Shown one piece after another: positions 39,876 through 48,489 of a stretch of 64,000 nt of DNA. The position numbers and the translations under genes were made by a program. The stretch spans positions 1,071,166 through 1,135,165 of the forward strand of contig NZ_OAML01000003.1 in NCBI RefSeq assembly GCF_900199435.1, given 5' to 3'. Every line of letters starts with the position of its first letter. Within the stretch, counting starts at the first letter, position 1. The notes below the pieces were generated by a model. It searched no databases and was not told the DNA's origin. It was given only the letters and a program-made list of their open reading frames with translations. The stretch is from Pygmaiobacter massiliensis. Lineage in GTDB: Bacteria; Bacillota; Clostridia; Oscillospirales; Ruminococcaceae.

Positions 39876-42017
39876 ATGTCATTAAGAGAAAAAGTATTAA
39901 AAGATGTAGAGCGTAGACCCCGCCGTTATAAAGAGCTGAAATTGCGGTTTGGGCAGGAGAAAAAGCTGCAATCGGTGCTGGGTTACCTCGTCGAAGATGG
40001 ATTGATTCAAGAAAAAGACGGCGTTTATTCCAAAGCAACCCGTCCGGTGCCCGCCACAGTAAAAGGCGGCAAAACCGTAAAATGCGTTATCTCCAAGCTG
40101 GCCAAAAACTTTGGCTTTGCTACCCCCGTGCTGGAAGGTGATGCCGCAGCAGGGGACAAACCTGCCGATTACTTCATTCCCGGACGCTTTTTGCTGGGCG
40201 CTATGCCGGGAGATGTTGTCATGGTAGTTGTTACCCCCAGCGAGCGTAGCAGTGATGAAGGCCGAGTGGTTTCAATTGTCGAAGAGAACAATAAGCTGGT
40301 TGGCACTGTCGATAAAATCGACGGGCGACTGGTGCTACTGCCGGACCGCTGCCCAGCTTTGCCGCTTGTGATTAAAAAGAGTGCAGATGGCGGTGCTGAA
40401 ATTGGCGAAAAGGTGGCAGCGGAGTTCCTCGAACGCGGGCAAAGCCATCGCGATCACCGTGTAGGTGTATCGCAATGTTTTGGCTCCAGTGATAACGCCA
40501 AAGCCTGCACCAAAGCTATTTTGTTCTCACATGGAATCGTGAAGCCTTTCCCGGCAAAGGTAAAGGCAGAAGCGAAGAAATATGAAAACGCAGAGGTGTC
40601 GACAGAGGATTTGCGCGGCAGACGCGACCTGCGTGACTGGACGATTTTCACGATAGATGGCGCTGATACCAAGGATATCGATGATGCAATTTCGCTGGTT
40701 CGTACCGAGCGTGGTTATCGATTGGGTGTCCATATTGCTGACGTAAGCCATTATGTGACAGAGGGCACCGCGTTGAATGATGAAGCTTACAAACGTGCTA
40801 CCTCGGTTTATACCGCGGGCGCGGTCGTTCCGATGCTGCCGCGGCAGCTGTCGAACGGCATCTGTTCGCTTAACCCGCAGGTTGACCGGCTTTGCTTCTC
40901 TTGCATTATGGAGCTGGACAACACTGCAAAAGTTATTGATTATACCTTTGTAAAAGCGGCCATGCGCAGCCGCGTCAAAGGCGTTTATACCGAAATCAAT
41001 GAGATTTATGCGGAAACCGCAAGCAAAGAGCTACTCGACAAATACAGCGAATGCGTTGACACCTTGCATCTGATGCGTGAATTATATGAAAAGCTGGCGC
41101 AGCGCCGTGCAGCCCGAGGCTGTATGGAGATTGAAACCGGCGAAGCAAAGATTGTGCTGGACGAAAATGGCCGGGCTATCGACATTAAAAAGGTCGAGCG
41201 CGGCATTGCCGAGCAGATGATTGAAGAGTTTATGCTGCTGGCCAACACCAGTGCCGCACGGATGGGGCAGAAAATGGAGATTCCGTTTGTCTACCGTGTG
41301 CATGAGCTGCCTGACCCCGAACGGGTAGAAAAGCTGCATGATGCGCTCACCGGCATGGGCCTTGATGCCAAATTTGCCGGTGAGCTGCCCACCCAGCTGG
41401 AGCTTGCTAAGTTGCTGGACGATGCCCGCGGCACCCCGCTGGAGCGCGCTGTGCACATCAACGTGCTGCGCAGCATGGCAAAAGCGAAATATATGTCGAC
41501 CCCGAAAGGACATTATGGCTTGGCGCTGCAAGACTACACCCATTTTACTTCTCCTATTCGGCGCTACCCTGACCTAATTGTGCACCGGATGCTCTCCGCT
41601 GTGCTGGCAGGTGTGCCTGAAAAAGCGTTGAAAGGGCAATATGGCAACTTCGTCGTAGAGGCCTCTGCACATTGCAGCGAACGCGAAGTGCTTGCCATGA
41701 CAAGCGAGCGAGATTCTGATGACTGCTACAAAGCAGAATTTATGCAGGATAAGATTGGCGAGGTTATGGATGCCACTGTTTCTTCGGTCACCAGCTTTGG
41801 CATTTATGTCGAGCTTGCGAACACCGTAGAAGGACTGATACACATCAGCCATCTTTCTGACGGCGAAATGAGCGTAGTAAACAATATCAGCCTTGTGGAT
41901 GTGCTTTCCGGCAAAAGCTACCGTATCGGTGATCCGGTGAAGGTACGTTTGATTGGCGTTTCGGTTTCTGCCGGCAACATTGATTTTGAGCTGGTAGCGG
42001 ACGCTACGGAAAAATAA
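39876..42017 (+). CDS. rnr: ribonuclease R
   Basis: 713-residue 3'-5' exoribonuclease of the RNB family, active on structured RNA. N-terminal winged-helix part (RRYKELKLRFG), cold-shock domains (about 75-190), the RNB catalytic domain with TIDGADTKDIDDAI (about 255-268, the Asp cluster) and FTSPIRRYPDLIVHR (about 550), then a C-terminal S1 domain (ATVSSVTSFGIYVELANTVEG). The ATG at 39876 is chosen because the protein then begins as in homologues (MSLREKVLKDVERRPRRYKE) and AAAGGAA lies about 12 bases upstream. smpB, which often follows rnr, is not here. Confidence 0.95.
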   Translation: MSLREKVLKDVERRPRRYKELKLRFGQEKKLQSVLGYLVEDGLIQEKDGVYSKATRPVPATVKGGKTVKCVISKLAKNFGFATPVLEGDAAAGDKPADYFIPGRFLLGAMPGDVVMVVVTPSERSSDEGRVVSIVEENNKLVGTVDKIDGRLVLLPDRCPALPLVIKKSADGGAEIGEKVAAEFLERGQSHRDHRVGVSQCFGSSDNAKACTKAILFSHGIVKPFPAKVKAEAKKYENAEVSTEDLRGRRDLRDWTIFTIDGADTKDIDDAISLVRTERGYRLGVHIADVSHYVTEGTALNDEAYKRATSVYTAGAVVPMLPRQLSNGICSLNPQVDRLCFSCIMELDNTAKVIDYTFVKAAMRSRVKGVYTEINEIYAETASKELLDKYSECVDTLHLMRELYEKLAQRRAARGCMEIETGEAKIVLDENGRAIDIKKVERGIAEQMIEEFMLLANTSAARMGQKMEIPFVYRVHELPDPERVEKLHDALTGMGLDAKFAGELPTQLELAKLLDDARGTPLERAVHINVLRSMAKAKYMSTPKGHYGLALQDYTHFTSPIRRYPDLIVHRMLSAVLAGVPEKALKGQYGNFVVEASAHCSEREVLAMTSERDSDDCYKAEFMQDKIGEVMDATVSSVTSFGIYVELANTVEGLIHISHLSDGEMSVVNNISLVDVLSGKSYRIGDPVKVRLIGVSVSAGNIDFELVADATEK

Positions 42018-42030
42018 AAAACAAATAGAC

Positions 42031-42068
42031 AAGCCCGCAAAATGAGAAAGCTCTCGTTTTGCGGGCTT
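42031..42068. terminator. long stem after rnr
   Basis: Arms of 17 bases (AAGCCCGCAAAATGAGA and TCTCGTTTTGCGGGCTT, one T-G pair) around AAGC. On the plus strand no T run follows; on the minus strand a T-rich stretch does. It probably ends the rnr message or blocks read-through. Confidence 0.6.
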
Positions 42069-42132
42069 GCCCTGTTTAAGCAAGTTCTTTTTGCCCATAC
42101 TTTTGGCATAAACTGAGAAAGAGGTGAAGCAA

Positions 42133-42384
42133 TTGGAATTTGCAGCAATGCTTACGACGCGGCTGCGTCCGGCAGTGCGAGAAGAGGTCACTTGCGGGGC
42201 ACTCGCTGAGCCGGATCGCGCAGAATATCGCAGCCAATTAAAAGAATGCGAACGTCTGTTGCGCAGCAATGAAACGCTTTTCAACATGGAAACAGAAGAC
42301 AGCATGATAGAAAGCAGAATTTATGAACGGGAAGCACTGCTTTGCCGCCATAAATACCTGCTGGAAAAAATGCGGGAGGGCTGA
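42133..42384 (+). CDS. yaaL: DUF2508 family protein (YaaL-like)
   Basis: 83-residue acidic/basic helical protein. The pattern EDSMIESRIYEREALLCRHKYLLEKMRE matches the C-terminal half of DUF2508 proteins such as Bacillus YaaL, whose function is unknown. The start is TTG at 42133, 6 bases after GAGGTG; the GTG at 42124 lies inside that site. It is followed by bofA, as yaaL is in Bacillus (recR-yaaL-bofA), though recR is absent here. Confidence 0.72.
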   Translation: MEFAAMLTTRLRPAVREEVTCGALAEPDRAEYRSQLKECERLLRSNETLFNMETEDSMIESRIYEREALLCRHKYLLEKMREG

Positions 42385-42499
42385 ACGCCACCGCAAGGTG
42401 CAGCCCAGCCCGCCGATGAAGAAATTTCTGCCCTTTTGCCCTGTGCAGGCAATTTAGTGCCTAAGTGGCTGGCGGAGTTTGAGAAAGGAACGGGCAAGC

Positions 42500-42760
42500 A
42501 TGATTCGATGGGGAATACTTATTTTTGGCGCGATAGCAGCAATTTTAGTTGCCGCTACCGCCGCACGCGGCAAGCACCCGCTGCGCTCTGCCTTGGGCAA
42601 CGGGGTATTGGGTGCAGCCTCTTTGGGGGCAATTAACCTTTTGGCCGAGTATACAGGCATTTCCATAGCGCTCAGCTATGGTACTGCACTGATTGCGGTA
42701 GTGCTGGGTGTGCCTGGTGTCATTACCATGCTGCTGTTGCGGCTGATGTGTCTAGCATGA
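42500..42760 (+). CDS. bofA: BofA-family protein (sigma-K checkpoint)
   Basis: 86-residue membrane protein with hydrophobic segments at about residues 4-20, 34-52 and 58-82. The family motif PLRSALGNGVLGAASLGAIN matches BofA, which in Bacillus holds the SpoIVFB protease inactive in the forespore outer membrane. AAAGGA lies 10 bases before the ATG. It sits 115 bases after the DUF2508 gene. Its presence implies descent from a spore former; many clostridia keep bofA without spoIVFA/FB, so the same role is not assured. Confidence 0.85.
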   Translation: MIRWGILIFGAIAAILVAATAARGKHPLRSALGNGVLGAASLGAINLLAEYTGISIALSYGTALIAVVLGVPGVITMLLLRLMCLA

Positions 42761-42802
42761 AAAAAGAGCAGGTCACGAAGAATCGTCGACCTGCTCTTTT
42801 TT
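42761..42802. terminator. bidirectional terminator between bofA and rnpB
   Basis: Arms AAAAAGAGCAGGTC and GACCTGCTCTTTTTT around ACGAAGAATCGTC. The flanking A and T runs allow use from both strands, serving bofA on plus and RNase P RNA on minus. Confidence 0.9.
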
Positions 42803-42806
42803 ATAT

Positions 42807-43155
42807 AAAGCGACCAGCCCGTAAGCCGGGTTCTGTATTAAACGACGATCTTTCTTGTCCCTGCGTCGCCGCAGGGCTCACGCCACCTCCGTGAAAGCAC
42901 ACGAGGCTGTGTATCGCTTTCGGTCGGGTGTTGCTTCAGGTAGGGTTTACATAGCCGCATAGTCGCCTATGCGCTGGTGAGCTCTTACCTCGCCTTTCCA
43001 TCCTTACCGCATTGCTGCGGCGGTCTATTTCTGTTGCACTGTCCCTAGGGTCGCCCCCGGCTGCTGTTAGCAGCTACCATGCCTCTGTGAAGCCCGGACT
43101 TTCCTCACCCGCTGTGTTGCCACAGCGTAGCGCCGTCGTATGGACTGCTCGCTTT
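42807..43155 (-). ncRNA. rnpB: RNase P RNA, bacterial type A
   Basis: About 349 bases on the minus strand. The ends AAAGCGA and TCGCTTT pair to form P1. The universal core elements are visible: GAGGAAAGTCCGGGCTTC near the 5' end, ACAGAAA and AGGTAAGAGCTCACC in the middle, and the 3' part GAACCCGGCTTACGGGC. It is the catalytic RNA that trims tRNA 5' leaders. It lies between the TM2 gene upstream and the bidirectional terminator downstream. Exact ends are estimated from P1. Confidence 0.95.
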
Positions 43156-43165
43156 AAAACAATAT

Positions 43166-43687
43166 TTAGTTGCCCAAGGGTACACCGTAAGCGTCGGTTG
43201 TAATCGAGTTACAAAGAATCATAATCGCTTCAACAAAAGCCCAAACCCAACTGATGGTGCCGCAGCACAGAATGCCGAGAATCAGCTGCCATAAGCCCTT
43301 GTCATTGTACCCCAGGTAAAAGTTATGTATGCCGAATCCACCAAGAAAAATTGCAAGCAATACAGCAGCAAGTTTGCTTTTGGGCGGGTAAGGCGGTACA
43401 TTTCGGTAATTATTTTGCTGGGCTTGATACCCGGCATTGCCATAAGGCGGTGTATAGGTAGGTGGGGGAGGCGGCATTCCGCTGCCCGAATTATCGGTTG
43501 ATGCAGCGGCAGGTGCAGGCTCCGGGCCCGCAAGAGGGGCGCCGCAGTTGGTGCAAAAAGCAGAGTGCTCTTCCGTAATATTTCCACAGCGCGGGCAATG
43601 ATGCTGACCGTCACCGGCAGGCATACCACAGGCTGGACAAACTCCTTCAGCTTCGGCAAAATCTTTTCCGCAATTTCGGCAGAACAT
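43166..43687 (-). CDS. zinc-ribbon and TM2-domain membrane protein
   Basis: 173 residues. Two N-terminal zinc ribbons (CRNCG...CPACG and CPRCG...CTNCG, residues 3-48) are followed by a Pro/Tyr/Gln-rich linker (about 68-102) and a C-terminal TM2 domain (KSKLAAVLLAIFLGGFGIHN, with HNFYLGY) containing two membrane helices. TM2 proteins have a DxxxxxD-like motif or variants in the loop; the function is unknown in bacteria. AGGAGAG precedes the ATG. It is transcribed toward rnpB, 10 bases away, so the RNase P RNA promoter probably lies inside this gene's 3' end. Confidence 0.85.
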   Translation of the reverse strand: MFCRNCGKDFAEAEGVCPACGMPAGDGQHHCPRCGNITEEHSAFCTNCGAPLAGPEPAPAAASTDNSGSGMPPPPPTYTPPYGNAGYQAQQNNYRNVPPYPPKSKLAAVLLAIFLGGFGIHNFYLGYNDKGLWQLILGILCCGTISWVWAFVEAIMILCNSITTDAYGVPLGN

Positions 43688-43744
43688 ATGCGCGTCTCTC
43701 CTATTTCAAAAATATAATTTATTGTATCACAAAACAGGGGTGTT

Positions 43745-43773
43745 TTGCAACTGCTGCGGTTTTTTGCTATAAT
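43745..43773 (+). promoter_or_regulatory. promoter of the RluA-family gene
   Basis: TTGCAA at 43745-43750 and a consensus TATAAT at 43768-43773, 17-base spacing, plus an extended -10 TGC. Confidence 0.8.
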
Positions 43774-43808
43774 CTGAATACTATAAAAAGAAAGAAAGGA
43801 ACGCGTGA

Positions 43809-44690
43809 ATGAAACTGAATTTTACTGTGCCGCAAAATTACGACGGCAGACGCCTTTCTGACTTTTTACATGCGGTAGGGCTTACGACCGGGCTGATTCG
43901 CTCAATTAAATATCAAGAGCAAGGCCTCGAAGTTGACGGCGTTCGGGCAAAAACAAACCAGTTGCTTTGCACCGGGCAAACTGTAAGCGTTTTTATGCCG
44001 GAAGAGCCGGACACCTCGGTACAGCCCGAAGAAATGCCAATGACAATTTTATATGAAAGCGATTTTTCGATTATCTTTAACAAGCCGGCAGGGCAGCTGG
44101 TCCACCCTTCGGTAGCACAGGCACAAAGCACACTTGCGGGCGGCTGGTGCTGGCTGATGCAACAGCGGGGCACCCCGGCGCCGATGCGCCCCATTACCCG
44201 AATTGATAAAAACACCTCAGGACTTGTGCTTTGTGCAAAAAACAGGTTTGCCGCGCCGCTTTTGGGGAAAAATCTGCACAAGGTATACTATGCGGTGACG
44301 GAAGGTGAAATGCCGCTCGGGGCGGGCACCATCAATGCGCCGATTGCCTTGGCGGAAGAAAGCAGCATTTGCCGCTGTGTTGCCCCAGACGGAAAGCCGA
44401 GCATTACAGAATATACTGTGCTTTGCGCGAAAAATGGGCATAGCCTGGTGAGGGTAGAGCCAACAACAGGACGCACGCATCAAATACGTGTTCATTTTGC
44501 CTCTTTGGGCCATCCGCTGGCGGGGGATGATATGTACGGCGGCAGCAGGACACTGATTGAACGGCACGCACTGCATGCGGCGCAGCTTCGCTTTTTTGAG
44601 CCACTTGACAGCACACCGCATCTCGTTGGAGCACCTCTTCCACAGGATATGAGAGACCTCTGCGCAAAACTCGAGCTATTTGGCCAATAA
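43809..44690 (+). CDS. RluA-family RNA pseudouridine synthase
   Basis: 293 residues. An S4-like N-terminal region (RLSDFLHAVGLTTGLIRSIK) precedes the catalytic domain, with the active Asp in the variant motif ITRIDKNTSGLVL (family HRLDxxTSGL), then TTGRTHQIRVHFASLGHPLAGD. It isomerises uridine to pseudouridine in rRNA or tRNA; the site cannot be told from sequence. The motif has Thr where most RluA proteins have His. AAAGGAAC precedes the ATG. Confidence 0.93.
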   Translation: MKLNFTVPQNYDGRRLSDFLHAVGLTTGLIRSIKYQEQGLEVDGVRAKTNQLLCTGQTVSVFMPEEPDTSVQPEEMPMTILYESDFSIIFNKPAGQLVHPSVAQAQSTLAGGWCWLMQQRGTPAPMRPITRIDKNTSGLVLCAKNRFAAPLLGKNLHKVYYAVTEGEMPLGAGTINAPIALAEESSICRCVAPDGKPSITEYTVLCAKNGHSLVRVEPTTGRTHQIRVHFASLGHPLAGDDMYGGSRTLIERHALHAAQLRFFEPLDSTPHLVGAPLPQDMRDLCAKLELFGQ

Positions 44691-44793
44691 TTTCTGTACA
44701 ATAAAAGGAAAATATCTTTCACGAAAAAGCAAATGCCAGCTATTTTTTAATCGGAAGGTGATGTGTGAGAGAGATGAAATATTTACAAAAAGA

Positions 44794-44821
44794 TTGCAGA
44801 TAGCGCGAAATAGTGTATAAT
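44794..44821 (+). promoter_or_regulatory. promoter of the M23 peptidase gene
   Basis: TTGCAG at 44794-44799 and a consensus TATAAT at 44816-44821, 16-base spacing. Confidence 0.7.
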
Positions 44822-44886
44822 ATAAGGTATGCTTGCCGGCACAGAATCCTTGCGTCGGCACATCCTACAAGGAGGTGAGCCATCCT

Positions 44887-46656
44887 TTGCCCCGTGAAAC
44901 GAATAGCGATAATCGTCGCGAAACGTCCCCTAAGGCAGCAATGGAAAGCCAGAAATCCACGAAGCGTCAAGTATATTCTACGTTAAGAAAAATTAAAATT
45001 AAATTGGGCAGACTTTTTTATGCCCTCGGCTCCGAAGCCGAATATAGAGTAGTTTGCGCAGGCAGACGCCTGTGCCAGCTCGGCAAATTTTTGCAGCGTA
45101 TTTTAAAAGGTTGGAAGCTGAGATTCAAAACCTATCTGCACCACACCTTCCACAATGTTCGATCTGACATCAGCGAGCCGGTTACCCGTGCAAAGCAGGG
45201 GGCCAGCGGCCTTAAAACTTTGATTGCCGACGAAAAGGCAAATGGTATGGGCCACGCCTTACGTATGGCTGGCGGCTATGCAAAAGAGGGTGTCAAGAAG
45301 AACGCATACCTCGCAAAAAACTTAGCGTATTATATTCTTCCGCTTGCTGCTGCTGTGGTTTTTGTAGTCACAGTATATCAGTTTATGTCTACCAATTATG
45401 CGCTGGCTGTAGAGTACCAGGGCCAGGTGGTAGGCTATGTAAAAGAAGAGTCTGTTTACCAGAACGCTGAAAAAATGGTAAAAGGCCGTATCGTTTACAC
45501 CGATTCTAACCAGCAGAGCTGGTCCATTGACCCGACTTTCTCGGTAGTTGCCGCTTCCAATGCGGAAATCAGCGATACCGAAACACTGGCCAATGCCATC
45601 CTCGAAAAGAGCGGTGCCGAAATCTCGGAAGCCGTCGGCCTATACGTTGATGGGCAATTCTACGGTGCAACAACCGATGCATTGCAGCTGGAGAATGACC
45701 TTGAGCAGATTAAAAAGCCTTACCAGGAGCAATACCCTGACGCAGAGATTGGCTTCGTACAGAATGTCGAGCTGAAATCCGGCGTTTATTTGACCTCCAG
45801 CGTGGTAGAGTATTCGCAGCTGAGCTCGCTTTTGACCAGCCAGGTTCAAGGCCAGCGCACCTACACGATTGCCCAGGGCGATACCCCGCTTATCATTGCA
45901 GGGAAAAATGATATCAAGCTGGCGGATCTGTATGCGCTGAACCCCGTATTGGAAAACGGCAAGAGCGTTTTTGTTGGTCAGGAATTGCTGATCTCGGGCG
46001 CTCAGTCGTTCTTACAGGTAAAAGCGGTAAAGACCGAAGTGGTGGAGGAAGAAATTCCGTTTACTACAAATAAAACAAACGATTCCAACCTTGCTTTTGG
46101 TGTTTCTAAAACAACCCAAAAAGGCGAGAAGGGTCTCGATAGCGTTACCTATACCGACACTTATGTGGATGGTGTACGTGTATCGCATACCGAGGTTGCC
46201 CGCACCGTTCTGCGCGCACCGGTCACAGAAGAAGTTTCCGTGGGTGCAAAAGTGACTACAAGTGGCCAGACAATTACGATGGGCACCGGCCCGCTGATGT
46301 TCCCGGTTGGCGCAGGCTATAAGGGTATGAGCCGTGGCTTCACGGGCGTTTATGCCCACAACGGTCTCGACTTGCGTGGTTACGTCGGCACGCCGATTTA
46401 TGCGGCGCAGAGTGGTGTAGTGACCACTGCTGTTTACAGCAATCGCGGCTATGGCATCCATGCTGTCATCAACCATGGCGGCGGTATGTCTACCTTGTAT
46501 GGTCACTGCAGCGGCCTCGTTGTCAGTGCCGGACAGGCTGTGCAAAAGGGCCAGCTAATTGGATATGTCGGTTCTACCGGTAACTCCACAGGCCCGCACT
46601 GCCACTTCGAAGTTATCATGAATGGTACACGTGTGAACCCCATGAATTACTTCTAA
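44887..46656 (+). CDS. LysM-G5-M23 peptidoglycan endopeptidase
   Basis: 589 residues. A basic cytoplasmic part of about 150 residues comes first, then one membrane helix (about 155-175) and an extracellular region. That region holds a LysM domain (about 325-375, YTIAQGDTPLIIAGKNDIKL), a G5 domain (about 380-455) and a C-terminal M23/LytM peptidase. All zinc and catalytic residues are present: HNGLDL (His491, Asp495), GHCSGL (His540) and HCHFE (His571, His573). The start is TTG at 44887 behind AAGGAGGTGA. The domain set resembles clostridial envelope and SpoIIQ-like proteins. The long basic cytoplasmic part is unusual. Confidence 0.9.
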   Translation: MPRETNSDNRRETSPKAAMESQKSTKRQVYSTLRKIKIKLGRLFYALGSEAEYRVVCAGRRLCQLGKFLQRILKGWKLRFKTYLHHTFHNVRSDISEPVTRAKQGASGLKTLIADEKANGMGHALRMAGGYAKEGVKKNAYLAKNLAYYILPLAAAVVFVVTVYQFMSTNYALAVEYQGQVVGYVKEESVYQNAEKMVKGRIVYTDSNQQSWSIDPTFSVVAASNAEISDTETLANAILEKSGAEISEAVGLYVDGQFYGATTDALQLENDLEQIKKPYQEQYPDAEIGFVQNVELKSGVYLTSSVVEYSQLSSLLTSQVQGQRTYTIAQGDTPLIIAGKNDIKLADLYALNPVLENGKSVFVGQELLISGAQSFLQVKAVKTEVVEEEIPFTTNKTNDSNLAFGVSKTTQKGEKGLDSVTYTDTYVDGVRVSHTEVARTVLRAPVTEEVSVGAKVTTSGQTITMGTGPLMFPVGAGYKGMSRGFTGVYAHNGLDLRGYVGTPIYAAQSGVVTTAVYSNRGYGIHAVINHGGGMSTLYGHCSGLVVSAGQAVQKGQLIGYVGSTGNSTGPHCHFEVIMNGTRVNPMNYF

Positions 46657-46690
46657 ATTTTAGGGCAAGCTAACCTTTACCGGAACGCTC

Positions 46691-46717
46691 AAATGCTCCC
46701 GCTCGTCGGGAGCATTT
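46691..46717 (+). terminator. intrinsic terminator after the M23 gene
   Basis: Arms AAATGCTCCC and GGGAGCATTT around GCTCGTC, followed by GTTTTG. Confidence 0.85.
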
Positions 46718-46763
46718 GTTTTGCCTTGAAATAGAGAGAGAAATTGCCGAAAAAGGCACAAAC

Positions 46764-46792
46764 TTACTTTTGTTTAAGTAAAATTGTTACTT
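46764..46792. promoter_or_regulatory. candidate operator upstream of murA
   Basis: Three TTACTT half-sites in alternating orientation: TTACTT 46764-46769, AAGTAA 46776-46781 and TTACTT 46787-46792. The last reaches the -35 position of the extended -10 promoter. Confidence 0.45.
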
Positions 46793-46810
46793 TTATTTGG
46801 AGCACAAAAG

Positions 46811-46819
46811 TGATATAAT
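46811..46819 (+). promoter_or_regulatory. extended -10 promoter of murA
   Basis: TGATATAAT, a perfect extended -10. There is no good -35, so an activator at the adjacent half-sites is plausible. The leader would be about 145 bases. Confidence 0.55.
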
Positions 46820-46970
46820 AATAAGAGCTGTGAAAGTATGGAATTTAGAAATTTGACCATATTCTTAATGCAGTTACCATACGATGTCACTTTACATTTC
46901 TTCTCAGGCACGTTTGGTATTATTTAAACTAAAAATAAGCAGGAACCTATTGTAAGGGGAGTTTACTATA

Positions 46971-48254
46971 TTGGAAAAGTTTGTTGTCAGCGGTGGCAAA
47001 CCGCTTGTCGGTGAAATCACCGTAAGCGGCGCTAAAAATGCCGCGGTTGCCATTCTGCCTGCCACTATTCTGGCACAAGGACGCTGTGTAATAGAAAATT
47101 TGCCGGACATCAGCGATGTCGCGGCCTCTGTAAAAATTTTAAGCGACATGGGTGCACAGGTGCGCATGATCGATGCTTCTACGCTCGAGATTGACACCGG
47201 ACACATGTTTACTACCGTTGCACCCGAAGAATTGAGCCGCCGTATGCGTGCGTCTTACTACTTTTTGGGGGCACTGCTTGGCCGTTTTGGTGAAGGCAGC
47301 GTATCGATGCCGGGTGGCTGCGACTTGGGCCCCCGCCCGATTGACCAGCATCTGAAAGCATTTGCTTCGCTGGGAGCTTCTTATAACGTGGATTATGGCA
47401 TGATTAATGTAAGCTGTGATAACTTACAGGGCGATCATGTTTTCTTCGACACCGTTTCCGTAGGCGCTACCATTAACGCCATGCTTGCAGCTGTACGCGC
47501 AGAAGGTACAACTATTCTTGAGAACGTTGCAAAAGAGCCGCACATTGTCGATGTTGCCAACTTTTTAAACACGATGGGCGCAGATGTGCGTGGCGCTGGC
47601 ACCGACGTAATTAAAATTCGCGGTGTTTCCGAGATGCATGGCTGCACCTATTCCATCATTCCGGATCAGATTGAAGCGGGCAGCTATATGGTTGCCGCAA
47701 CCATTACGCACGGCAATTTGCTGATTAAAAACGTGATTCCTAAGCACCTTGAGCCGATTACAGCAAAGCTGGAGCAGGCGGGCGCAACCATTGAGGAATT
47801 TGACGATTCGGTACGGGTTTGCTGCATTGGCGATATTGAGCCGCTGAACATTAAAACTATGCCGCACCCCGGCTTTCCCACCGATATGCAGCCGCTGATG
47901 GCTGTGCTGCTAAGCGTCGCTAAAGGGACTTCTATCATCAAAGAAAGCATTTGGGACAACCGCTTCCGCTATGTGGACGAGTTGTTGCGCATGGGTGCAA
48001 ATATTCAGGTAGACGGCCGCACAGCAGTCATCGAAGGTGTGCCGAAGCTTGCGCCCGCACCGGTACGTGCAATGGATTTGCGCGCAGGTGCAGCATTGGT
48101 AGTTGCCGCTTTGGCAGCCGACGGTGTTTCTGAGATTGATGAAATTAGCTATATCGAGCGCGGATATGAAAATCTGGTAGGAAAACTGCGCGGCGTAGGG
48201 GCAGATATCAAACGTATCGAAAAGCCCGATTCCGTTTTGAAAAAAGCACTGTAA
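46971..48254 (+). CDS. murA: UDP-N-acetylglucosamine 1-carboxyvinyltransferase MurA
   Basis: 427-residue enzyme of the first committed step of peptidoglycan synthesis (enolpyruvyl transfer from PEP). Family motifs: GGKPLVGEITVSGAKNAAVA at the start, ENLPDISDV, and the active-site Cys in SMPGGCDLGPRPIDQHL (about residue 118), whose presence predicts fosfomycin sensitivity. HPGFPTDMQP and DLRAGAALV follow. The start is TTG at 46971, 9 bases after AAGGGGAG. It follows an envelope peptidase gene but has its own promoter region. Confidence 0.97.
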   Translation: MEKFVVSGGKPLVGEITVSGAKNAAVAILPATILAQGRCVIENLPDISDVAASVKILSDMGAQVRMIDASTLEIDTGHMFTTVAPEELSRRMRASYYFLGALLGRFGEGSVSMPGGCDLGPRPIDQHLKAFASLGASYNVDYGMINVSCDNLQGDHVFFDTVSVGATINAMLAAVRAEGTTILENVAKEPHIVDVANFLNTMGADVRGAGTDVIKIRGVSEMHGCTYSIIPDQIEAGSYMVAATITHGNLLIKNVIPKHLEPITAKLEQAGATIEEFDDSVRVCCIGDIEPLNIKTMPHPGFPTDMQPLMAVLLSVAKGTSIIKESIWDNRFRYVDELLRMGANIQVDGRTAVIEGVPKLAPAPVRAMDLRAGAALVVAALAADGVSEIDEISYIERGYENLVGKLRGVGADIKRIEKPDSVLKKAL

Positions 48255-48260
48255 AACCTT

Positions 48261-48292
48261 TAACGCCAAAATCTTGCATTTTGGCGTTTTTT
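48261..48292 (+). terminator. intrinsic terminator after murA
   Basis: Perfect arms AACGCCAAAA and TTTTGGCGTT around TCTTGCA, then TTTT. Confidence 0.93.
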
Positions 48293-48295
48293 CAT

Positions 48296-48323
48296 TTGTA
48301 AATTTATATTTTAATGCTATAAA
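48296..48323 (+). promoter_or_regulatory. promoter of the yycJ-rlmH unit
   Basis: TTGTAA at 48296-48301 and TATAAA at 48318-48323, 16-base spacing. The leader is about 160 bases. Confidence 0.55.
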
Positions 48324-48489
48324 TAATACGAGCTGGGCTGCGATTAGGTTTCAAATAGAATCTGAAGTTTTGCAGAAAAATAAAAAAGTTGAAAACCACA
48401 AGGATTTTAGCACAGATTTATCTTTTAAAACAGCAATTCTTTGCCGTTTTCAGCCTTTGCGGCTAGTACCAGAAAGGACATTTTTCTAT

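Larger units (their letters stand above)
46657..46970. other. intergenic region between the M23 gene and murA
   Basis: 314 bases. It contains the M23 terminator, three alternating TTACTT half-sites and an extended -10 promoter. A second, weaker promoter-like pair TTGACC/TACCAT occurs at 46853-46880. No gene seen. Confidence 0.6.

Noticed and set aside
39601-42132. tmRNA or smpB near secG-rnr
   Set aside because: These often neighbour secG-rnr, but neither a tmRNA-like end pairing nor an SmpB protein is present here.
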